Shown piece after piece: positions 9,659 to 18,263 of a stretch of 64,000 bases of DNA (its first letter is position 1; each line of letters starts with the position of its first letter). The stretch comes from Paenibacillus ferrarius (lineage in GTDB: Bacteria; Bacillota; Bacilli; Paenibacillales; NBRC-103111): contig NZ_MBTG01000034.1 in assembly GCF_002027705.1 (NCBI RefSeq), positions 289,795 through 353,794 of the forward strand, given 5' to 3'. Below the pieces are notes generated by a model. That model did not search any database and was not told the origin of the DNA. It saw only the letters and a list, made by a program, of their open reading frames with translations. Made by a program: the position numbers and the translations under genes.

Positions 9659-11264
9659 ACTTAGGATGTGCGTAATTGATGATATTAAGACGGTAGTAGA
9701 AGGGATCGCCAGCCAGATAGATTGGGAGGCTCATGGCATTCGCATCGTCGGAACAGCAAGCAACGGTGAGAAAGGCGTAGAACTCATTCACAGAACGGAA
9801 CCTCATATTGTCCTGACCGATATTCGAATGCCCAAAATTAACGGTTTGGATATGACCAGAGAAGTACTGAAAAAGTTTCCGCGCACCAAAATTGTTTTCC
9901 TAAGCGGATATACCGATTTCCAGTATGCGCAGCAGGCCGTTCAACTTGGTGCTTTTGATTATATCGTTAAACCGTATACGCCAAAGAAAATTATTGAAGT
10001 AGTCTTGAAGGCACGGGAGTCGATTCAAGCAGAAATGGGAGAAACGCAGCGCTATCAAGAGATGGAGAGAAAGCTGCGGGAAAGCTTGCCGTATTTAAGG
10101 CAGGAATATTTCCAGTTGCTGCTGCAATTTCGGACGACACCCGAACAAGCGGCAAGACGTTGGGACTTTCTGAATATCGGACTAGAGCGTGAACGCTTCG
10201 TTGTTACGTTGATGGAAATCGATCAGTTCGCAGAACAAACGGAAACATTGCCTGTGCAAGAAGTCGAGTTGATTCGATTTACGGTCCAAAATATTTTGGA
10301 AGAAAGCTTAAGGCGGTTCACCAAAGGATTTGTATTCCGCGATCATACGAATCGGTTTGTAGCAATATTCAATCCACCGGATTCTTTAAGCGTGGAAGCT
10401 ATTTCCGAGCAGTGTCGGGAAAATGTACAGAAGTATTCCAGATATACAATTTCACTCGGTTTAGGGGAAGAAGTGACGGCTATACATCAAATTTCGCACT
10501 CTTATGCGCAGGCGCTCGCTGCGCTTTCGTATAACTTTTATACCGGAGGCAATACCGTATACAGTTATCGCGATATGAGCCCTGTGCAGCAGACAGCGCC
10601 GCGCTACTCGCCGGAGAAGGAAAAGGAGCTTTTTTATTGCCTGCGATCGGGAAATCTGCCTAAAGCATGTGCGATCGTGGATGAGTTATTCGAAGAAACC
10701 GTTTCGGTTTCCGTGCCGCCAGCTCCCGAGACGGTAAAAGGATATGGGGATGAGCTCGCCTACTTGATCAACCGCGTTTTCTCGGAAAAGCTGACAGTTG
10801 AAGAGATGAAGCAGATCGAGCGTCATCTGATGTACATCAAAAATCTTTCATCCTTTAAGCTGAAGGAGCTTCAGGAAAACATTAAGAAACTGTGCAGGAT
10901 CGGCTGCGAATTGATTCAGAAACGACACGTGGAAGATGCGAACCAAGTCGTGGAACAAGTGATAGAGCATATTCGTCAGCATGCAGCCTCGAACATGACC
11001 GTTAACGATTATGCCAAGCTGGTTTATTTGAGCGGCAGCTATTTTGCCAATCTGTTCAAGAAAGTCACTGGCATGACTGTCATTCAATTCGTGACCTCAG
11101 AACGGATGGAACAGGCCAAACTTATGCTCATAGAAGGTAAACAAGTGCAAGAAATCGCTCAATCACTTGGCTACGAGGACAGACCGCATTTCAGTGAACT
11201 GTTTAAAAAACATACTGGCATGACTCCGTCTGAATTCAAACAGTTGTACAGCGTAAAAGGATAG
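9648..11264 (+). CDS. YesN-family response regulator with AraC-type DNA-binding domain
   Basis: A 538-residue regulator. The receiver domain (1-125) has the acidic pair D11/D12, phospho-acceptor D58 in VLTDIRMPKINGLDM, and the conserved Lys in DYIVKPYTP. A central region of unknown fold follows (about 130-420). The C-terminal AraC domain (about 430-535) shows both helix-turn-helix motifs, MTVNDYAKLVYLSGSYFANLFKKVTG and VQEIAQSLGYEDRPHFSELFKKHTGMTPSEF. The start ATG lies inside the kinase gene, so the two are translationally coupled. It ends tail-to-tail with the catalase gene only 25 bp away. Confidence 0.94.
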   Translation: MATELRMCVIDDIKTVVEGIASQIDWEAHGIRIVGTASNGEKGVELIHRTEPHIVLTDIRMPKINGLDMTREVLKKFPRTKIVFLSGYTDFQYAQQAVQLGAFDYIVKPYTPKKIIEVVLKARESIQAEMGETQRYQEMERKLRESLPYLRQEYFQLLLQFRTTPEQAARRWDFLNIGLERERFVVTLMEIDQFAEQTETLPVQEVELIRFTVQNILEESLRRFTKGFVFRDHTNRFVAIFNPPDSLSVEAISEQCRENVQKYSRYTISLGLGEEVTAIHQISHSYAQALAALSYNFYTGGNTVYSYRDMSPVQQTAPRYSPEKEKELFYCLRSGNLPKACAIVDELFEETVSVSVPPAPETVKGYGDELAYLINRVFSEKLTVEEMKQIERHLMYIKNLSSFKLKELQENIKKLCRIGCELIQKRHVEDANQVVEQVIEHIRQHAASNMTVNDYAKLVYLSGSYFANLFKKVTGMTVIQFVTSERMEQAKLMLIEGKQVQEIAQSLGYEDRPHFSELFKKHTGMTPSEFKQLYSVKG

Positions 11265-11289
11265 AGGGGATAGAGAGATATAGAAAAAG

Positions 11290-12651
11290 TTATCCCTTTG
11301 CTTTCATCTGAATTTGCTGGGCAACCCGTTCCCCGAGTTCAGCAGACGCATTGTACAGATAGCTCAAAACAATGCTCTGTGTTTCGTGGGATATGCCGAC
11401 AAGCTCGGCAGAGAGGTTATCCACCAAATGTTCTTGCTGCACAGGTGCAAGTGCGTGATAATATTGGCCAGCTTGCGAGAAATCATCTGGCTTGGATAGG
11501 TCGGAGCGCATGAGGCGGCCCTCTACGTGTCTACCGTTGCCGCTGGTGACAAGGGAAGCTGGCGTCCAGTGTTCCTGATGGTTGACAGGAATCTTGCGGA
11601 AATCTGGACCCAACCGCTGGCGTTGTGAATCCCAATAAATGTTGGCACGTCCCTGGAGCATCTTATCGTCCGACAATTCTGCACCTTCCAAAAGATTGGA
11701 GGGTGAAAAGGCTATTTTCTCCACCTGCTCCATGTAGTTATCCGGGTTGCGGTTCAGTACAAGTCGCCCAACCGGCTGCCAAGGATACATCTGTTCATCC
11801 CAAACCTTCGTATCATCCAGCGGATCATAGGAAAGGATCGCCTCATCATCGGGATTCATAAGCTGCACATAAAGCCCGTATTCAACCGTTTTTCCCGCTG
11901 CTAAAGTATCATATAAATCCTGGCCTGCAATATCTGGATTCTCGGCAATCAATTTGGCTGCTTCATGACGGTCTATATACTGCACGCCGGCAAAAGGAAC
12001 CCAATGATATTTGACATAAGTACGAATTCCCTGTGCATTTCTCCAGACATACGTATTTACACTGTGGCCTGGGATGTGGCGGAGGCTCTTTACAGTGCCG
12101 GCGTCCGAGTAAAGCATGACCAGAAAATGCGTGGATTCGGGCGCTCTAGCTATGAAGCTCCAGAACCGTTCAGGATCGATGAGGTTGTTTACCGGCGAAG
12201 GCAAAAAGGCCTTAATAGATTCTGGAAAGCGGATAGCGTCGCGTACGGAAAACACAGGAATGTGGTTGCAAAGCAGATCAAAAACACCTTTTTCCGTATA
12301 AAACTTCGTGGAGAATCCACGTACATTACGGGAAGTATCCGGGGTGCCTTTGTTGCTTACGGCAAGGGAGAATCGTACCGTAACAGGGACCTGCTGGCCA
12401 GGACTTTGCAGAAAACAAAGCTGTGTATGGGCCGCCATGGAATGCACCGTCTGAAAGTATCCAAAAGCGCCATTGCCTTTGACATGTACGGGTCTTTCCA
12501 AAATTTTGGTATGTACAAAAGTCTCCAGCGTTTCGTGCAAAATGGTGTCTTGTTCCACTACGGGACCTCGTTCACCGACAGTTTGCGAATGATTGGCAGC
12601 CTGCGATGGCTGAGTGGACGGCCTTTTCGGATATCCATTGTTCTCGTTCAT
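11290..12651 (-). CDS. Monofunctional heme catalase with a divergent proximal-heme motif
   Basis: About 453 residues; decomposes hydrogen peroxide in the cytoplasm. Conserved catalase blocks include GERGPVVEQD, ERPVHVKGNGAFGYF with distal catalytic His56, TVRFSLAVSNKGTPDTSRNVRGFSTKFYT, and IAFSPSNLLEGAELSDDKMLQGR. The proximal Tyr lies in RANIYWDSQR, where most catalases have RLFSYPDTQR. Tyr, Arg and Asp are kept but the neighbouring Phe and Thr are changed. The start is ATG 12651, because GGGAGG lies just upstream of it; an in-frame ATG seven codons earlier lacks a ribosome site. It is transcribed divergently from a MarR regulator that has no Cys, so that neighbour is not an obvious peroxide sensor. 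Confidence 0.88.
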   Translation of the reverse strand: MNENNGYPKRPSTQPSQAANHSQTVGERGPVVEQDTILHETLETFVHTKILERPVHVKGNGAFGYFQTVHSMAAHTQLCFLQSPGQQVPVTVRFSLAVSNKGTPDTSRNVRGFSTKFYTEKGVFDLLCNHIPVFSVRDAIRFPESIKAFLPSPVNNLIDPERFWSFIARAPESTHFLVMLYSDAGTVKSLRHIPGHSVNTYVWRNAQGIRTYVKYHWVPFAGVQYIDRHEAAKLIAENPDIAGQDLYDTLAAGKTVEYGLYVQLMNPDDEAILSYDPLDDTKVWDEQMYPWQPVGRLVLNRNPDNYMEQVEKIAFSPSNLLEGAELSDDKMLQGRANIYWDSQRQRLGPDFRKIPVNHQEHWTPASLVTSGNGRHVEGRLMRSDLSKPDDFSQAGQYYHALAPVQQEHLVDNLSAELVGISHETQSIVLSYLYNASAELGERVAQQIQMKAKG

Positions 12652-12755
12652 ACTTCTAACCTCCCATAACAACGAATCAATTCTCCTTATACAATATGGT
12701 GAATGCTAAGCTTCAATGCGCATATGACTATATATATCACTTTGGTTATTCGAAG

Positions 12756-12785
12756 TTGACGAGTCTTCTGGATGTAAGGTAAACT
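12756..12785 (+). promoter_or_regulatory. Promoter of the MarR regulator gene
   Basis: TTGACG (12756-12761) and TAAACT (12780-12785) are separated by 18 bp. The MarR operator at 12791 lies just downstream, about where transcription should start. Confidence 0.55.
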
Positions 12786-12790
12786 ACATA

Positions 12791-12808
12791 TAGTTAAGTG
12801 CTTAACTA
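12791..12808 (+). promoter_or_regulatory. MarR operator copy 1 (TAGTTAAG-N2-CTTAACTA)
   Basis: A perfect 8-bp inverted repeat with a 2-bp centre, placed between the -10 and the MarR start codon. The same palindrome recurs at 13294 before the oxidoreductase gene. Together they indicate autorepression and control of the target gene. Confidence 0.8.
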
Positions 12809-12828
12809 ATAAGGACGGTGGTGATTGT

Positions 12829-13275
12829 ATGAAAGAGTTGGAATCGTATGTTCAAGAATTGCCGCTGGATACGCTCACTTTTTTCTCGTTGGTTGAAGCA
12901 ACGGCTAATTTGGTTGATGTTTCTGAACGATATTGGCAATCTGTTGGTGTGAATGGTGCGAGAATCCGCATTTTAGTTGAAATTATGAAGGAAGGAGGTA
13001 CGATGCTGCCCACCATGCTTGCCAAGAAAATTGGCGTAACGAAGCCCAACATCAGTCTTTTACTAATCCCTTTAGAGAAGGAAGGGCTAATTGTTCGAGC
13101 CAGTCATCCGAAGGACGGCAGGAAGACAGTTATTTCAATAACAAGTGAAGGTCAAAGCCTGCTTATGAAACACTTGCCTGAAAATCGCCAACGAATCGCG
13201 GAGAAAATGAAGGTATTGGAAGAGGCTGAGATGAAACAACTCCTTGTTTTATTAAATAAGCTGCGAAGAAGTTGA
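12829..13275 (+). CDS. MarR-family transcriptional regulator
   Basis: A 148-residue winged-helix repressor. The DNA-recognition part reads LPTMLAKKIGVTKPNISLLLIPLEKEGLIVRASHPKDGRKTVISIT (about 62-107), ending with the wing DGRK. Flanking helices form the dimer interface. There is no cysteine, so it is not a thiol-switch of the OhrR/YodB kind and more likely responds to a small ligand. A palindrome in its own promoter and an identical one before the next gene suggest it represses itself and the NAD(P)-binding protein downstream. It uses ATG with an upstream AAGGACGGTGG site. Confidence 0.9.
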   Translation: MKELESYVQELPLDTLTFFSLVEATANLVDVSERYWQSVGVNGARIRILVEIMKEGGTMLPTMLAKKIGVTKPNISLLLIPLEKEGLIVRASHPKDGRKTVISITSEGQSLLMKHLPENRQRIAEKMKVLEEAEMKQLLVLLNKLRRS

Positions 13276-13293
13276 AATAAAGCTTTGTTCATT

Positions 13294-13311
13294 TAGTTAA
13301 GGGCTTAACTA
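13294..13311 (+). promoter_or_regulatory. MarR operator copy 2 (TAGTTAAG-N2-CTTAACTA)
   Basis: The arms match those at 12791 exactly, and the palindrome extends to TTTAGTTAAG/CTTAACTAAA. It lies 32 bp before the oxidoreductase start codon. Confidence 0.8.
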
Positions 13312-13342
13312 AAATACGGCGCATAATTAGAGGAGGAGCTCA

Positions 13343-14155
13343 ATGTCTATCGTCATTACGGGAGCCAATGGCAAGTTAGGAAGTTTAATCATCAATGAAC
13401 TTCTTCAGATAATTTCGGCAGATCAGATCGTTGCTTGTGTGCGCAATCCGGATAAAGCAGAAGTGTTCGTAAAGCAAGGAATTGAAGTGCGTTTATGTGA
13501 CTATGATCAGCCAGAATCCCTTGGTCAAGCCTTTGCTGGAGCCAGCAAACTGTTGATAATCTCGAGTTCCAATCAGGATGATACGATTCGATTCCGTCAG
13601 CATGCCCATGTAATTGAAGCGGCGAAAAAAGCAAAGGTAGGTCATCTGCTGTTTACGAGCTTTGCTTTTCTTGGAGCAGGCGATATTGCACCATCCCATC
13701 TATATTTGGCTACGGAGCATGCGATTCAAACGACCGGAATTCCATACACATTTCTGCGTAATTCTTTGTATACCGATTTTGTTGGGGTGCTCGGTTTGGA
13801 GGCTGCCTTAGCAACAGGTGAACTGCGTATTTATCCTGGGGAATGGAAATTTAATACGGTGACACGTCATGATCTCGCTCAAGGCATCGCGGTTGTGCTT
13901 TCGCAACCAGGCCATGAGAATAAGACTTACGAGCTTACAGCGCCACGTTCATGGACTTTCGATGATTTAAAGACAGCTCTTTATGAGCTTTCAGGCAAAT
14001 CTGTTCATGTCCGGCAGGATCCTCAGATCCAGAATTGGATATACGGCTTCCTAAGCAAAATTGATACGTCCTCCACCTCAACCGATTTGGAGAAATTGAT
14101 AGGAGGACCTGTTACTTCCTTGAAAGAAAGCCTTAAACAAATGATGGCTATTTAA
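13343..14155 (+). CDS. NmrA/QorB-type NAD(P)-binding oxidoreductase
   Basis: A 270-residue atypical short-chain dehydrogenase. The Rossmann motif is IVITGANGKLGSLI at the N-terminus, with the NmrA-like segments VRNPDKAEVF and LLFTSFAFLGAG. Length and spacing match the E. coli quinone reductase QorB (YtfG), which reduces quinones with NADPH; the classical YxxxK pair is absent, as usual in this group. AGGAGGAG precedes the ATG. Sharing an operator with the upstream MarR gene points to induction by a quinone or other electrophile. The alternative is a redox sensor without strong catalytic activity, like NmrA itself. Confidence 0.82.
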   Translation: MSIVITGANGKLGSLIINELLQIISADQIVACVRNPDKAEVFVKQGIEVRLCDYDQPESLGQAFAGASKLLIISSSNQDDTIRFRQHAHVIEAAKKAKVGHLLFTSFAFLGAGDIAPSHLYLATEHAIQTTGIPYTFLRNSLYTDFVGVLGLEAALATGELRIYPGEWKFNTVTRHDLAQGIAVVLSQPGHENKTYELTAPRSWTFDDLKTALYELSGKSVHVRQDPQIQNWIYGFLSKIDTSSTSTDLEKLIGGPVTSLKESLKQMMAI

Positions 14156-14230
14156 CTTAGGAGGAGCATAACCTTTTCCTCAACTCCTTATATATAAGGT
14201 ATAGAACGATTTGTGAGGAGTGTGCCCGAT

Positions 14231-15034
14231 TTGTCAAATGAATTTGTAATTCGATCATTGGATGAGGTTAGATTCTGGTCACGCATTATGAAAGAGCATT
14301 CCCTATTTCTTAAATTGGGATTTCGTTGTGAAGATACGCATCTCATCCATGAAGCCGATCAATTTTATCATATTTTTGAGCAAATCGAGGGACGATCTCA
14401 TGCTTTTACGGAGTTAACGGACCCTGAGCAAATTAGACGATTTAATAGTGAAGTACATGCTGCTGTTTCTCATATTTGGGTTTTTAAAAGAAAAGTACTG
14501 GGACTCATTATCCAATGTAAACTTCCAGGCGGGAACAATTTTCCGCTGCTCGTTGACCATGTTAGTAGGGAAGCGAACTATTTCAGAAACCGCTTAGAGG
14601 AATTGAATACAGGAAGACTGGAGCCATTACCCGATGCAATTATTGACGAAAATGTCTTCTTCTTACGAATTATGGCTGACCATGCCAAATTTATAGGACA
14701 CCTTTTAGATCCATCTGAGCGTAAGCTCGTCGAGCAAGCACGGAACTTTAGTCAGGATTTTGACCAACTTTTATTTCAAGCGATTGACTTAAGCGGCATG
14801 CGGCCTCAGTCACAAACGGAACCACTTCTTGACCAATTCCTTGATCAGAATCGGGTTTCTGTCGTTTCGCTGCGAGATTTTAAAAAGACCGCAAGGGATT
14901 TAATTGAAGCTTGTCGGATCAAAAGCATTATTCATCCTTTGCTTGCAGATCACGTGTTCCGTGAGGCTGAAAGATTCTTGTTCATTATCGATATGTTTGA
15001 ACGCTGCTTAACTAGGAATCAGGTCAGAGAGTAA
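14231..15034 (+). CDS. DUF2935 protein
   Basis: About 268 residues made of two similar helical halves. The first has SLDEVRFWSRIMKEHSLFL and the second ENVFFLRIMADHAKFIGHLL; each pairs Glu/Asp and His residues as in DUF2935 proteins, a Bacillales family with a four-helix-bundle look suggestive of metal binding. No enzyme activity is known to me. The start is probably TTG 14231, 10 bases after GAGGAG; GTG codons at 14213 and 14222 are in frame but overlap or touch the ribosome site. It lies alone after the MarR operon, followed by long intergenic repeat arrays. Confidence 0.72.
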   Translation: MSNEFVIRSLDEVRFWSRIMKEHSLFLKLGFRCEDTHLIHEADQFYHIFEQIEGRSHAFTELTDPEQIRRFNSEVHAAVSHIWVFKRKVLGLIIQCKLPGGNNFPLLVDHVSREANYFRNRLEELNTGRLEPLPDAIIDENVFFLRIMADHAKFIGHLLDPSERKLVEQARNFSQDFDQLLFQAIDLSGMRPQSQTEPLLDQFLDQNRVSVVSLRDFKKTARDLIEACRIKSIIHPLLADHVFREAERFLFIIDMFERCLTRNQVRE

Positions 15035-15052
15035 CTGGGGAGAATGTGAAAA

Positions 15053-15390
15053 CCTGCGATTATGCATCTTTTTTCTTGTTGGAATAGGCTATAACCGCAA
15101 ATTCCTGCAATTCTGCATGTTTTTGAGGCCTTTTCTGGATTTCAGGACGAAAAGGCATAAAATACCTGCATAATCGCAGGGATTTTCCTTTTTTGCACGA
15201 TATAGTTGAAAAAGCCTGCATTATCGCAGGCATCTTGCGATATTGAACCTGACGCCTGCATTATCGCAGGCATTTTGCGACATTGAACCTGACGCCTGCC
15301 TTATCGCAGGCGTTTTGCGACATTGAACCCCACGTCTGCCTTATCGCGGGCGTTTTGCCACATTGACCCGATGCCTGCCTGATCAGCAGG
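15053..15390. repeat. Phased palindrome array B (CCTGC-N6-GCAGG type, 8 copies)
   Basis: Palindromes start at 15053, 15104, 15165, 15215, 15255, 15295, 15335 and 15374. The first four are spaced 51, 61 and 50 bp, as in array A; the rest form a near-perfect 40-bp tandem repeat. The 61-bp interval contains a strong central dyad, GCCTTTTC at 15128 with GAAAAGGC ending at 15156. In the 40-bp part the intervening 24 bases are nearly identical between units. Confidence 0.85.
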
Positions 15391-15600
15391 TTAGTTGATC
15401 AATGTAAGGATAGATGCTGCAGAGTTGTCCGCAAATGTGCGATTGGGACGCTATTTCAAGCATCTTTGGGACTTGCTGATTCGCTTCGACTGTCGTGTAT
15501 GCACAGGTAGGTTGAATTGCCGTGTACTTGCTGGGGGGCTTTGGTCAGCACAGCAGTGTTGCTCTTTAGGACATTGACACGTCGTATCGCTAATTGAAAC

Positions 15601-15640
15601 AAAAATGCAGCAGATGGCGTGAGCTCCTTGCTGCATTTTT
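15601..15640. terminator. Bidirectional terminator-like hairpin
   Basis: AAAAATGCAGCA pairs with TGCTGCATTTTT across a 16-base loop, with A and T tracts on the two sides. No gene lies directly before it on either strand, so what it terminates is unclear. The flanking stretches 15391-15600 and 15641-15814 show no convincing gene. Confidence 0.6.
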
Positions 15641-15814
15641 GATTTGGCGTGAGTGAAGCGCGCCTCATATTTATTGGTGACTGCGGATGAGGTGAAGGTG
15701 AGCCAGTTTATCTGGGGATTGAGACTTGATAGCAAGGAATAGCAGCTGAGGGTACTACATCTAATAGTGTCTGATTGAATTCAGCTGAATTCAACGGCCC
15801 TTGAACCCACGAAT

Positions 15815-15993
15815 GGGAACTACGTTCCCTTATTCATGATCTAATCAGGCATTCGGCTAGTCAGACGGAACTATGGTACGCTAATTTACCTAAATGACTG
15901 GAATTTCACGCTAATATTTCCAAATAAGGGATCATACTTCCCTCTCGACTGTAAATATTCGATTTTGAACCCAAATAGCGGAACATAGTTCCT
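15815..15993. repeat. Phased palindrome array G (GGGAAC-N3-GTTCCC type, 4 copies)
   Basis: Four 15-bp palindromes, GGGAACTACGTTCCC and degenerate relatives, start at 15815, 15866, 15928 and 15979. Spacings are 51, 62 and 51 bp, the layout of arrays A and C but with an unrelated palindrome sequence. The array lies between array B and the AraC gene ending at 16107. Confidence 0.75.
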
Positions 15994-16106
15994 TTTCGTC
16001 AGGAAATTCCCCGGAATTTCCTCTATGCAACGAAAGATCTGTGAGCGGCTTAATTCAGGAAAACGCTGCTGATACAAACGAAGCAAACGAAACCAACGAA
16101 GCTTGG

Positions 16107-16997
16107 TTAAACGGACTTGTTGCGGTAACTGCGCGGTGTCGTGCCGGTAATTTTTTTGAAAGCACGCCCGAAATAAGAAAAACTGTTGAAGCCCACGGAT
16201 TGTGATATTTCCGTAATGGGCATGTTCGTGTTCGCAAGCAGTCGTTTGGCATGATGAATCCGCGTATGGTTCAGAAAATCAGTGATCGTCAAGCCGATCG
16301 TTTTCTTAAATAAATGGCATAAGTAATACGGATTAATGTACAAATCATGGGCGAGTTTCTCAAGCGGAATGTCCAAGGTGAAGTTCTGAGATAAATATTT
16401 CACGGCTTCCTCGATTTTGGGATTGATCGTATGTCGCGCAATCGGCTCTAATTCATGCTCTGACCCGCTAAAGACTATCCGGTGGATTTCGAGCAGCATC
16501 TCGTTAATGTATATTCGCAGTGCCAAGAAGTCATCGGTATTGAGTTTCGCATATTCTTCATGCAGCCTTGCAAGTAGATAGTCAAAATGCTGCAAGCGCT
16601 CGCCGCTCAGCCGGATATGCCGGTGTCGATTGCTGGGATTGAACACATCCAGAAATCTTTCCCTTATTTCAGCGTCCAGCAATTCAGGAAGAAAATGGAT
16701 GGCTGACCGTGTGCTGGGAATTTGCAGCTTGGGTGAGCTTTTGTGAGATTCCTGGGCGCTGATCAATATCATATCGTTGCCTTCAAGCGGGTAGATGTTT
16801 TCTTCAATCAGAAAGTAGCCGCTTCCCTCGTGAAACAGATAAATTTCGAAACCGGCATGGGAATGAAAGTTCATGTAGAAATTTCTTTCGGTTTCCTTGT
16901 ATTTCATATGAATGGGTAATTCTTGCAATTTATTGTTTACAAAAAGATCGGTCGAATGGTTCTCCTGTTCCTCCACATTCCAGTCCCCCTGTGACAT
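16107..16997 (-). CDS. AraC-family regulator with N-terminal cupin sensor
   Basis: A 296-residue regulator. The N-terminal half is cupin-like (FYMNFHSHAGFEIYLFHEGSGYFLIEENIYPLEGNDMILI, about 40-80), with His residues suited to ligand binding. The C-terminal AraC domain (about 195-293) has both helix-turn-helix motifs: IPLEKLAHDLYINPYYLCHLFKKTIG and ITEISQSVGFNSFSYFGRAFKKITGTTPRSY. It is transcribed divergently from the GH105 operon, so it probably senses an unsaturated galacturonide-type sugar and activates that operon. Confidence 0.9.
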   Translation of the reverse strand: MSQGDWNVEEQENHSTDLFVNNKLQELPIHMKYKETERNFYMNFHSHAGFEIYLFHEGSGYFLIEENIYPLEGNDMILISAQESHKSSPKLQIPSTRSAIHFLPELLDAEIRERFLDVFNPSNRHRHIRLSGERLQHFDYLLARLHEEYAKLNTDDFLALRIYINEMLLEIHRIVFSGSEHELEPIARHTINPKIEEAVKYLSQNFTLDIPLEKLAHDLYINPYYLCHLFKKTIGLTITDFLNHTRIHHAKRLLANTNMPITEISQSVGFNSFSYFGRAFKKITGTTPRSYRNKSV

Positions 16998-17093
16998 AAT
17001 ACGCTTTCATTTATCTTACTGCGATTAAAATAATAAAGCAATTTTGGTATGGTTTTACGCAATTGATCGAGAGATTCGCACTCGTTTTCGTAC

Positions 17094-17099
17094 TATACT
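17094..17099 (+). promoter_or_regulatory. Probable -10 element of the GH105 operon
   Basis: TATACT lies 84 bp before the GH105 start without a recognisable -35 at the right distance. That fits a promoter needing an activator such as the divergent AraC protein. Confidence 0.45.
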
Positions 17100-17182
17100 T
17101 GGATTCAAGACCGCTAAGAAGATGATCGGAGGTGGCGATACCGAGAGAAGCGGCAGACAACTTGAGGAGTGGAACGAGGAGA

Positions 17183-18232
17183 ATGACTGTTGGAATGAAA
17201 GATCAAATAAGAAATGCTGCCGATCAGGTTTATCGTTATATGACAGAAAGCAGGTCGACGGACTGGGGCATGAACATCAACGAATGGGATTGGGTCCCGG
17301 GTGTAGGTACGATCGCGCTGCTGCATTATTACGATAGAACAGGCAAGCAAGATGTGCTGGATTATTTAGTCGGGTGGGTTGAACGAAATCAAGAGAAAGC
17401 CGGTCGTACAAAGGTTATTAATTCAATGGCGCCTTTCGCCATTTATCCCCGGATGTATGAGCTGACTAAAAAGACGTATTATTTGGACCAAGCGAAGCAT
17501 ATTTCCCAGTGGATGGTGCATGAGGCTCCGCGTACACGCGAAGATGCGTTCGAGCACACAGTCACGGAGAAAGACAGCTTCCCTGAGCAGGTGTGGGCAG
17601 ATACGATATTCATGGCTGATCTGCTGCTTGCCCGTACAGCGAAAATCACGCAAGACGCAGATCTTGCCGCACAAGCGCTGGAACAAGTGTGCTTGCATCT
17701 GAAATTGCTGCAGGATGAAACAGCCGGCGTATTGTTCCATGGCTGGAACTGCGTGCAAGGAGACCACCTGTCCGCAGCTAGATGGACCCGGGCTAATGCC
17801 TGGATATGCGTCGCGGTGCCAGAAATTTTGCGGGAAATCGCTGAGCTCGTCGTGATCCCGGATCAGGTTGGAGCAAGCTACCGACGGATGATTGACGGTT
17901 TGATTGCTTATCAAAGCAATAATGGTTTATGGCATACGGTGATGGACAGGACGGATTTCTATCAAGAAACGTCAGGCAGTGCAGGGATTGCCTGTGGAAT
18001 TATGCTTGCCATCCGTACGGGACTCTTGGAGGAGTCGTATCGCAAGTACGCATTGAAAGCACTAAATGGCGTTATGGGAAATATTCGAACTACCGGTGAA
18101 GTGACAAGCGTGTCAGGAGGCACACCGATCATGCCAACGATTGAAGCCTACCAAACGATTGAGCAAATCCCAACTTTGTATGGCCAAGGGCTTGTTTTAA
18201 TGTTGTTAGCGGAGTGTTTTGCACTTGAGTAA
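17183..18232 (+). CDS. GH105 unsaturated rhamnogalacturonyl hydrolase (YteR/YesR type)
   Basis: About 349 residues, no signal peptide. It has the alpha/alpha-toroid of GH88/GH105. The catalytic segment EQVWADTIFMADL puts the general acid Asp at residue 140, close to Asp143 of B. subtilis YteR. Other family marks are NEWDWVPGVGTIALLHYYDRTG and the C-terminal SVSGGTP plus YGQGLVLML. These enzymes hydrate the unsaturated galacturonate left by rhamnogalacturonan lyases, releasing rhamnose. The start is uncertain: ATG 17183, ATG 17195 and GTG 17132 are all in frame, with GAGGAG sites near the first two. The permease and binding-protein genes that follow should import its substrate. Confidence 0.88.
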   Translation: MTVGMKDQIRNAADQVYRYMTESRSTDWGMNINEWDWVPGVGTIALLHYYDRTGKQDVLDYLVGWVERNQEKAGRTKVINSMAPFAIYPRMYELTKKTYYLDQAKHISQWMVHEAPRTREDAFEHTVTEKDSFPEQVWADTIFMADLLLARTAKITQDADLAAQALEQVCLHLKLLQDETAGVLFHGWNCVQGDHLSAARWTRANAWICVAVPEILREIAELVVIPDQVGASYRRMIDGLIAYQSNNGLWHTVMDRTDFYQETSGSAGIACGIMLAIRTGLLEESYRKYALKALNGVMGNIRTTGEVTSVSGGTPIMPTIEAYQTIEQIPTLYGQGLVLMLLAECFALE

Positions 18233-18263
18233 TCGAAAGCATTTTAGTTCTGGAGGATTGGGC

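Noticed and set aside
9609..9806. Short antisense frame over the YesM/YesN junction
   Set aside because: Lies entirely within two well-supported genes and lacks a ribosome site.
11965..12669. Long open frame opposite the catalase gene
   Set aside because: It is the reverse complement of a clear catalase coding region and has no recognisable domain or ribosome site.
15053..15390. CRISPR array (regular short repeats with spacers)
   Set aside because: Repeats are only 16 bp and degenerate, spacers alternate between lengths or are near-identical to each other, and no cas genes lie nearby. The same geometry occurs with unrelated repeat sequences elsewhere.
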